Assembly: GCF_020360975.1 (NCBI RefSeq)
Contig: NW_025408674.1
Span: forward strand, 2,046,001-2,110,000
Length of the DNA stretch: 64,000 nt
Source of the DNA: Hirsutella rhossiliensis
Taxonomy: Eukaryota; Ascomycota; Sordariomycetes; Hypocreales; Ophiocordycipitaceae
Reading direction: 5' to 3'
Each line of letters starts with the position of its first letter. Position 1 is the stretch's first letter. The translations under genes were made by a program, and so were the position numbers. Of the stretch, positions 57,481-64,000 are shown piece after piece. Below the pieces are notes generated by a model. The model ran no database searches and had not been told where the DNA came from. It saw only the letters and a list, made by a program, of their open reading frames with translations.

Positions 57481-58246
57481 GTAGTATATTAATTTTAATA
57501 GCGTTAGAATATATTAATTAATAGGTAATATAGTATTCGGCCACGAACCTTTACTCTATTCTCTAGAAGCTCTAAGATATATAAGAGTAAAATATAGCGG
57601 TATTAAAAAGCTTACCGCGAGCTTAGTACTCGCTAGCCTACTACCGGTCGAAGCGCGAGCGACTCTAAAAATATAGGGCTATTAAAAAGCGGCACGCTAA
57701 GATAATAAAGGTTAATATATATAGAGTAAAATAAAAATAGATAAGGTAAGCGACCTTTTTATTATATTTAAGTAATAAGCTAATAAGACTAAATACTATA
57801 TATACCTATTAGTCGATCTACTTAGTTATCTTATAGAATCGATAAAGGAAGATATTATAATATTTTTAGAGTAGATACTTAACTTATATCGAAGGATTTA
57901 TAAGAGAAGTACTATATATACCTATAAAAGAATTCTTTTTTAAGTATACTAAAAGTTTATAAGAGTTAATTTTAGTAAGTAAGCGAATAAAGAGATTAAT
58001 AATATAAGTTTTATCTTAATCGTAGAAGTTTATATCTTATATAATTAGCTTACTACTTAATAGTATATTAATAAGTATCTAACTATTTATTATAAGCTTA
58101 ATATATTAGTAAATAAGAAGCTTATTATGGATATTAATAATATATATCTTATATAGTACTATTATTAGGTCTATAATACTTTAGTTTTCCTTAATAAGCG
58201 CTAACGTATATAGTTAGCTTTCTTAATTTTACTTTAAGTATATATA
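57481..58246. repeat. RIP-mutated AT-rich tract
   Basis: 766 bases with extreme composition. I count two CpA and one TpG in the whole stretch, while TpA is everywhere and CpG survives. That is the footprint of repeat-induced point mutation (C to T at CpA, both strands) driven to near completion. It marks an old repeat, now unrecognisable, with no open frame. Confidence 0.9.
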
Positions 58247-58652
58247 TGTCTGATCATTTGTACGATAGAGCGCACATCGCAGAAGGATATCACGTGCGTC
58301 ATCAGGGAACAACGATTACCCGCACACACACACACAACCTATCAAACCTCACCGCATGGTCTAGATAGAAAAAGAATAACAAGAACAACATGATCACCGA
58401 TCAAAGACCCAACTGAGCCTCAGTTAGCCTATCCACACTGATCAGTTGTTACCTGGCTGGTAACCTCAGAGCAGCAAGATAGAAGAGAGTCTTTTCTAAG
58501 CATCATCTGCATCAGATTGCCCTGCGAAGTTAAGATTGCTAGAACGCGAGACTGACTACGAAGACCCGACCGGCGCCCACTCTATTCAGTCAACCGTGCC
58601 TAGTTGTTTGCCTCAGCCGCTGACCTCTTAGGCGTGCCCTATCGCACATACA
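58247..58652 (+). repeat. 5' LTR (right border provisional)
   Basis: It starts TGTCTGATC. The first 164 bases are proved by identity with the 3' copy; the end at about 58652 (..ACATACA) is a guess. A TGG at 58659-58661 (TGGTATCCCGC) could be the primer-binding site. It contains an (AC)n stretch. Confidence 0.65.
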
Positions 58653-58771
58653 AATCTCTGGTATCCCGCTTGATTATCAGCTTCATTGATCACTCTCGAT
58701 CAATTTGACCTCTCTTGACACCTTCTTGCCCTATTCCTCGCAGATTTTCCTGTCAAGCCCCATCCGACATC

Positions 58772-59404
58772 ATGAGCAGCAGCGCAAGCGGCACCAGCGC
58801 GAACGCGAACGCACCGACGCTCGACATCAACGAATTCCTCGATATTGCTGAATTCAACCGTGGCCTCGCCACAATCTTCAACATGGACCTCTTCAACACC
58901 CCAGTCAACGAGACTTCCGATGAGATCCACTATAATACCTTCGTTCTCGCCCGCATCGTTGATTATAAAGTCTCCTCAACATGTCAAGGTCTCGAGCTGC
59001 TTGGATCATTCCAAGAAGACTTTGAGGATTGGGAGGAAGACGACTTCAAGAAGGTCGATCCAAGGGTCCGTAAGGTCCTACGGAATACCCTAAGGTTCAG
59101 AGGAATCTATACAGGAAAGCTGAACGCAAAGATCACGGCATTCCTAGTAAATCTGAAGAACCGTGACCGACTTCCTGAGTGGGATGAAGACGATCTTCGT
59201 GATGCCATCTTATACGAGAAAACGGCCGCCTACCGACGCCAACAAGAACTCCTCAGACGATCGCCATCGCTAGCAACAACCCCAGCACCAACCCCAGCAC
59301 CAACCCCAGCACCAGTCACTCCCGATCTAAACCTCCCGCAAGACCCCCCCAATGACCAATCCCTACCCTGTCACGATCGAATCAACAGCAGCAGGAACTT
59401 ATGA
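58772..59404 (+). CDS. Retrotransposon ORF1, N-terminal Gag part
   Basis: 210 residues from the ATG at 58772. The N-terminus is Ser/Ala/Asn-rich, followed by an acidic helical region (EFLDIAEFNRGLATIF, EDFEDWEEDDFKKVDPRVRK) and a TPAP repeat tail. The stop TGA overlaps the ATG of the next frame (ATGA at 59401-59404). It may be a separate protein or the frameshifted N-terminus of Gag-Pol. Confidence 0.6.
   Translation: MSSSASGTSANANAPTLDINEFLDIAEFNRGLATIFNMDLFNTPVNETSDEIHYNTFVLARIVDYKVSSTCQGLELLGSFQEDFEDWEEDDFKKVDPRVRKVLRNTLRFRGIYTGKLNAKITAFLVNLKNRDRLPEWDEDDLRDAILYEKTAAYRRQQELLRRSPSLATTPAPTPAPTPAPVTPDLNLPQDPPNDQSLPCHDRINSSRNL
59280..59315 (+). repeat. 12-base tandem repeat encoding Thr-Pro-Ala-Pro
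   Basis: About three copies of a CCCCAGCACCAA unit near the 3' end of ORF1. Confidence 0.85.
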
Positions 59405-61023
59405 TCAGACCAGCTATCGACCGCGAAGCTTACCGGACCGTGCCCCCAGTCCAGGTCCCCAATGAAGACCTCGATCCTGCCATCGCCAACCAGTTTTCTA
59501 AGCTATGGGATCGAAAGCTCAACTATTCAGGTGACGCCTACGATATCCTAGATGATAAGATCCGTTACTTTCTCGATGCCTGCCTCACAGCTAGCATCAA
59601 ACCGTCACAATTCCACGCTTTGCTCTCAAATATCCTCACGAAGAGAGCAAAGAACTTCTTCGTGCATCAAGTCAGCCGCGATTCAACGTTCGCGGAGATG
59701 TATCAGAAGATGAAGCAGCACTTTGATACGGAAGTCAATAGGCAACAGTATCACACTGACTGGACCTCGATCAATTTCACACAGCTTCGGAAGGAATCTC
59801 CCGAGAAGCCTCTCTGTGAAATCCTCCAGGCTCTTCTTGACAAATTGCAGCTATGCCAGAGAGCTCTTGGGAATAGCTATGGCGGCGAAGACCAGCTAAT
59901 TTCAACGACAATTCGAGCATGCCGTGGCGTGCCTGAATTAGAATTCGCCCTCTTCGTGCCGGCTAAGACCTTCGAGGGACTATCTTCACAGCTAAGATCG
60001 TCACTCACAACCGTCAGCCAAAGACAGCCCGGACAGCCCAGTCAATATCTTCAAGATCAAGACCAATTCTTTACTGACCGCCGCTATCAGCACCCCGCTG
60101 ACAAAAGGAAGAAGTGGACGAAGCGCTGCTACGTCTGCGGCAAAGAAGGCTGTTTTTCAACGAAGCATCCGGATGACGAGAGAAAGAGGGCCAAGGAAAG
60201 ATATCTTCGAGAACGAGGATTTCACGGCCAGAAGTCATCTTCCCGTCCATTTACTACGTTCCTTGCCGATTACGAAGGGGACCCAGATGAAGATCAGACC
60301 TCTGATTCTGCTGACGATGACTCTGACGATCAAAGCGATAGCTTCTTTGCAGCTGCCTTCCTATCTAATAGAGCTTTTCGCCACCGCATTCACACCGTCG
60401 AGGGAGAATCGATATGCGAGGAATCACAGCATTTCTTGCTCGATCGCTACAACCGGACCTCTTTCCAAGGGATCCTGCCTGACACGGGTGCAGCGAAGAT
60501 ATCTACAGCTGGGATCGACCAATTCCGCGCGCTCCAACGAGAGATGCCGACGGTCCAGCTACGGAAGAATGCGACGATCGCAACGGTCAGATTCGGTGGA
60601 AACGAGCCGACGAACACGATCGGGATCACAACAGTCATCACCCCGATTGGAGAAGTCGTTTTCCACGTTATCAATATGTCAACGCCCTTCTTGCTATGCC
60701 TCAAGGATATGGACCGTCTCGGTGCCTATCTCAACAACGTCACGAACGAATTGATCTGCGGCGATAAGAGGATTCCGATCGTACGCAAATGGGGTCATCC
60801 GTGGTTCTTCCTACGGAAGGATGAAGCCGCTATTGCCTTCCTATCCGAAGCCGAGCTTCGGCGCCTACACACTCGCTTTGGCCACCCGTCAGTACACAAG
60901 CTACATAAGCTACTGACAAGCGCTGGGCATGATGTTGAATTCGAAGCAATCGCGATGATCCGAAAATTCTGTCATTTTGCCAGATCAAGGCAGACGCACC
61001 GCGCAGGTTCAAATTCACGTTAA
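59401..61023 (+). CDS. Retrotransposon Gag-protease-pre-integrase frame
   Basis: 540 residues. The Gag domain (LWDRKLNYSGDAYDILDDKIRYFLDAC) is followed by a zinc knuckle (CYVCGKEGCFSTKHP). An Asp/Ser-rich linker comes next, then the protease active site (ILPDTGAAKIST) and the GAG-pre-integrase motif (LRRLHTRFGHPSVHKLHKLL). The frame ends early in the integrase zinc-binding region, where one base appears missing near 60980. Confidence 0.8.
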   Translation: MIRPAIDREAYRTVPPVQVPNEDLDPAIANQFSKLWDRKLNYSGDAYDILDDKIRYFLDACLTASIKPSQFHALLSNILTKRAKNFFVHQVSRDSTFAEMYQKMKQHFDTEVNRQQYHTDWTSINFTQLRKESPEKPLCEILQALLDKLQLCQRALGNSYGGEDQLISTTIRACRGVPELEFALFVPAKTFEGLSSQLRSSLTTVSQRQPGQPSQYLQDQDQFFTDRRYQHPADKRKKWTKRCYVCGKEGCFSTKHPDDERKRAKERYLRERGFHGQKSSSRPFTTFLADYEGDPDEDQTSDSADDDSDDQSDSFFAAAFLSNRAFRHRIHTVEGESICEESQHFLLDRYNRTSFQGILPDTGAAKISTAGIDQFRALQREMPTVQLRKNATIATVRFGGNEPTNTIGITTVITPIGEVVFHVINMSTPFLLCLKDMDRLGAYLNNVTNELICGDKRIPIVRKWGHPWFFLRKDEAAIAFLSEAELRRLHTRFGHPSVHKLHKLLTSAGHDVEFEAIAMIRKFCHFARSRQTHRAGSNSR

Positions 61024-62073
61024 AGGATAACTGCGATTTCAACTACGAATTGATCGTCGATGTAATGCATCTTGACAGCCGGCCAGTCCTTCATGCCGTT
61101 GACCTAGCAACCTCTTTCCAAGCCGGACGATTTCTTCAGAATATATCGGCTAAAGAGACGTGGGAAGCACTCAAATTGTGTTGGATTGACACATACCTAG
61201 GCCCTCCAGATGTTATCACGCACGACGCTGGTACGAATTTTGCCTCCTCTGAGTTCCAAGCAGAAGCGAAGCTGCTAGAATAACCTGTCACCAAGTGCCC
61301 GTCGAAGCCCACTGGTCAATTGGCAAGGTGGAGAGATATCACGCCCCGATTCGAAGGGCATACGAGATCTTGAAAGCCGAGCTAAAACAGCATCAGCTGA
61401 GTCGTTGCTTCAAATGGCCTTCAAATCCGTCAATGATACCGCCGGACCTGACGGTCTAGTGCCCACACTACTAGTCTTTGGTGCCTACCCTCGGATAACG
61501 ATGGATTCGCCGCCTTCTGCTTCCGCGATCACACGTGCGAAAGCCGTGACGAAAGCTATGGCAGAGCTACGCAAGCTTGTAGCTAAAAGGAAGGTCAATG
61601 ACGCCCTCAATGCCCGTAATGGGCCCAACTCGATTGAGAAGATGCCACTATCATTGCCGCTTGGTAGTGAAGTTCGAGTATTTCGTGAGAAAGGAGGATG
61701 GAAAGGCCCATACAAGGTCCTAGCTGTGACAGACACAGAAGTCACAGTTGAGCTAGACAACGGGCCAGCTAAATTTCGCAGCACGGCTGTCCAGCCCTAC
61801 TTTCGCCACCCGGATTCGCAGCAGCAACGAAGTCACGATGTTCTACAGCAGCCACACGCTGACAATCAGACTGCTGACAATCAGGCTGATAGCATCAACG
61901 TTGAGACCGAAGTGCCTAAGCCATTCGAATATCCCGAGCCGGAAAGACCACGCAGACGCGGCAGACCAAGAAAAGTCCTCGAGATCAGCAGCAATACGAT
62001 ACCTTCGTTCCTTCTAGTTATTTCCTTAGTCTTAGCCCTTTTCGTTACCTCGATCTCAATTTTCACCCGCTAA
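60975..62073 (+). pseudogene. Integrase and C-terminal region, frame-broken
   Basis: The integrase core is spread over three frames: 60980-61283 (ELIVDVMHLDSRP, THDAGTNFASSEF, giving two catalytic Asp), about 61280-61385 (VEAHWSIGKVERYH with the Glu), and about 61387-62073 (LLQMAFKSVNDTAGPDG through PRRRGRPRK). Each change fits one missing base in a short A or T run. As it stands no complete integrase is encoded in one frame. Confidence 0.8.
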
Positions 62074-62074
62074 T

Positions 62075-62443
62075 ATGTTTCTATCGCATAAGGAGTGCGC
62101 CGCCCTCGACCTTGCCGTAAAGTTACGTGCAGAGAAGAAAATCACTACCGCCGGACGACCGTTTGAAGCCTCTGATGACCTCGAAATCACGAACCTGCTA
62201 GGCGCAGGCGTCATCGTGCCCGAACGATACGATATGAATAAGCATGGAAAACACAGGCTATTCAAGTCACGAATGGTCCGGGAGGTCAAAGGCAAGAACA
62301 CTGCTACACCGTACGAGAAGTCTCGTCTTGTGGTACAAGGATATGGTGACGACGAGAAGCGTGAGATCCTCACGCAGGCTCCAACAATCTCCCGTCCTGC
62401 CCAGCGGGTAGTACTCGCTCTTTCCCCTTCCTTTGCTCTTTGA
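62075..62443 (+). pseudogene. Reverse transcriptase N-terminal fragment
   Basis: 122 codons with the copia-type start of RT (LGAGVIVPERYD, FKSRMVREVKGK, YEKSRLVVQGYGD, ILTQAPTISR). The frame then ends at a TGA. The next frame begins at once with the continuing RT sequence, so one base is probably lost near 62435. Confidence 0.8.
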
Positions 62444-63765
62444 AGATGTCTCTTGCTATCCGAGACATTACGATGGCCTATACGCAGGCATCGACCACTT
62501 TGAATCGCACTATCCTCATCTCTTTGCCACACGAATTAAAAGAGAGATACCCAGGGGGAACCATCCTTCGTGTGGTCAAGCCATTGTACGGAATCGCTGA
62601 AGCAGGCGCTCATTGGTTCAATACGTATCATGAGCATCACCGCATCAAGCTACAGATGGAGCCGTCAACGTTTGATCCATGTTTAATGATAACGACCGCA
62701 GAGATCAACGTCACGACCGCAGAGACCAACGCGGATACCGCACTTCAGGTTAATGCCTTCGGCGTTGCCGCGCTTCAGACTGATGATACGTTATTGGTAG
62801 GCACAACAACATTCCTGCAACGTGAAGACCGCGAGCTATGCTTCCAAGCCAAGCCAAAGAAGACCCTACGAGAAGGCGATACCTGTGATTTCAACGGCAG
62901 CCTCATTGCTCTAGAGAAGGGCTATCTTCTAGTCATGCAGAAAGGTCAGGTCAACAACCTCAAAATTATCGATCTATCCACGGAAGATCGGGCCCAACGA
63001 TACGTGGAACAACGTGCCCGTGGCGCCTATATAGCCTCAATTTGTCAACCAGAGGCTAGCTTCGATTATTCAATCGCGGCACAATCACAAGATCCAACCG
63101 CGGAGGATTTTCAGGCGTTGAATAAACGGATCCAATGGCAGATCGACAATCCACAAAGAGGCCTTCGATTTGTCCCAATAGGTCTAGAAGCAGCAAAGGT
63201 CTTCGTCTTCACAGACGGATCATTCGCCAACAACAAGGACTTAAGCTCTCAGATCGGATTCGTTATAATCATTGCAACCGAGACTAAGTCAGATGAGTCA
63301 TTCACGATCCACGGAAACCTGATCCATTGGAGCTCGACGAAGTGCAAGAGAGTCACCCGCAGCGTCTTGGCTTCTGAGATATATGGATTAGCTTCAGGCT
63401 TCGATTTGGCATATGTGATCACAGAGACGATCAACCAGATCACAAACCGCCTTGGATTGCCGCAAATCCCGCTCGTGGTGTGTACGGATTCGTATAGCCT
63501 ATACGAGTGCCTCGTGAAGCTTGGCACTACGACGGAGAAACGCCTGATGATCGATATCATGGCGTTGAGGCAAGCGTACGAACAGAGAGACATCACAAGC
63601 ATCCGTTGGATCAATGGTGCGGACAACCCGGCTGATGCAATGACGAAGCTATCTCCGAACGGAGCCTTGACCCGATTCGTCAACGACAACGAGATCACGA
63701 TCCGGCTTGAAGGTTGGGTTCAAAGGAAGGAAGATATGACGATTGAAGAGGCGATTAACGATTGA
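62440..63765 (+). CDS. Reverse transcriptase palm and RNase H frame
   Basis: About 440 residues. RT is recognised by SLAIRDITMAYTQASTTLNRT, VKPLYGIAEAGAHWFNTY and the catalytic Asp pair in LQTDDTLLVG. RNase H follows, with VFVFTDGSFANN, WSSTKCKRVTRSVLASEIYGL, VVCTDSYSLYECL and NGADNPADAMTK. The C-terminal part is open to the end, close to the 3' LTR. Confidence 0.85.
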   Translation: MKMSLAIRDITMAYTQASTTLNRTILISLPHELKERYPGGTILRVVKPLYGIAEAGAHWFNTYHEHHRIKLQMEPSTFDPCLMITTAEINVTTAETNADTALQVNAFGVAALQTDDTLLVGTTTFLQREDRELCFQAKPKKTLREGDTCDFNGSLIALEKGYLLVMQKGQVNNLKIIDLSTEDRAQRYVEQRARGAYIASICQPEASFDYSIAAQSQDPTAEDFQALNKRIQWQIDNPQRGLRFVPIGLEAAKVFVFTDGSFANNKDLSSQIGFVIIIATETKSDESFTIHGNLIHWSSTKCKRVTRSVLASEIYGLASGFDLAYVITETINQITNRLGLPQIPLVVCTDSYSLYECLVKLGTTTEKRLMIDIMALRQAYEQRDITSIRWINGADNPADAMTKLSPNGALTRFVNDNEITIRLEGWVQRKEDMTIEEAIND

Positions 63766-63836
63766 CGATTTCCCTTGGTTATTTTTTTCCCCCCTATTAT
63801 CTGATGCGTTTGCTTCGACTTTAAAAGAGCTGCCAG

Positions 63837-64000
63837 TGTCTGATCATTTGTACGATAGAGCGCACATCGCAGAAGGATATCACGTGCGTCATCAGGGAAC
63901 AACGATTACCCGCACACACACACACAACCTATCAAACCTCACCGCATGGTCTAGATAGAAAAAGAATAACAAGAACAACATGATCACCGATCAAAGACCC
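63837..64000 (+). repeat. 3' LTR (truncated by window end)
   Basis: 164 bases identical to 58247-58410. It is preceded by a weak purine stretch (AAAAGAG) that could be the polypurine tract. The remainder is outside the window. Confidence 0.9.

Larger units (their letters stand above)
58247..64000 (+). mobile_element. Ty1/copia LTR retrotransposon (3' LTR cut by window end)
   Basis: The first 164 bases from 58247 recur identically at 63837-64000 in the same orientation, defining 5' and 3' LTRs 5590 bases apart. The internal order is gag, zinc knuckle, aspartic protease (DTGA), GAG-pre-integrase, integrase, reverse transcriptase and RNase H. Integrase before RT identifies Ty1/copia. The reading frame changes several times. 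The element shows no RIP skew, unlike the tract it abuts. Target-site duplication cannot be tested because the right end is outside the window. Confidence 0.92.

Overview
This is a gene-dense window of a filamentous ascomycete nuclear genome. Nearly every gene has short GT-AG introns of about 50-160 bases, with CTAAC-type branch sequences in several. UTRs are compact, neighbours are often divergent or convergent, and exons are GC-rich. A tract emptied of CpA and TpG (57481-58246) is the signature of repeat-induced point mutation (RIP), which points to Pezizomycotina. The gene set (LaeA-like methyltransferase, Neurospora-type copper metallothionein, CYP505/CYP52-type P450s) fits a Sordariomycete. 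Hypocreales is my guess, not a demonstrated placement.

Layout. 1-11 kb: 5' end of a CYP505-like P450, DPM3, a CENP-O-like kinetochore protein, an OXLD1-like mitochondrial protein, xanthine/hypoxanthine phosphoribosyltransferase and threonine synthase. 11-20 kb: a CYP52-type P450 and an A-T-C nonribosomal peptide synthetase-like gene, divergent across 2.7 kb; this is the most 'secondary-metabolism' part. 20-31 kb: a membrane protein, a dysferlin-domain peroxin, a 28-residue metallothionein, a nine-exon LaeA-like methyltransferase, mitochondrial ribosomal protein mL50 and a Cys-rich membrane protein. 31-50 kb: DAHP synthase, a conserved fungal protein, a COX14-like protein, ribosomal protein eL13, an armadillo-repeat protein, PAM16, biotin-protein ligase, COA4, MGM101 and a Yop1/REEP-like protein. 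51-57 kb: a sulfotransferase-fold protein, a DUF3632 protein and a secreted guanyl-type RNase, with longer gaps. 57.5-64 kb: a RIP-destroyed tract directly abutting a young Ty1/copia element, whose 3' LTR is cut by the window end.

Function. Most of the window is housekeeping. Mitochondrial biogenesis is well represented (OXLD1-like, mL50, COX14-like, PAM16, COA4, MGM101), as is primary metabolism (THR4, DAHP synthase with two TGAGTCA sites, BPL1, XPT1). These are neighbours rather than an operon. I found no convincing complete biosynthetic cluster and no clearly unprecedented system. The strongest leads are the NRPS-like/P450 pair, the RIP island with its unmutated retrotransposon neighbour, and several small or oddly spliced genes that simple ORF calling would miss. 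All exon joins were worked out by eye from splice signals, reading phase and family knowledge. I ran no searches and have no transcript data.
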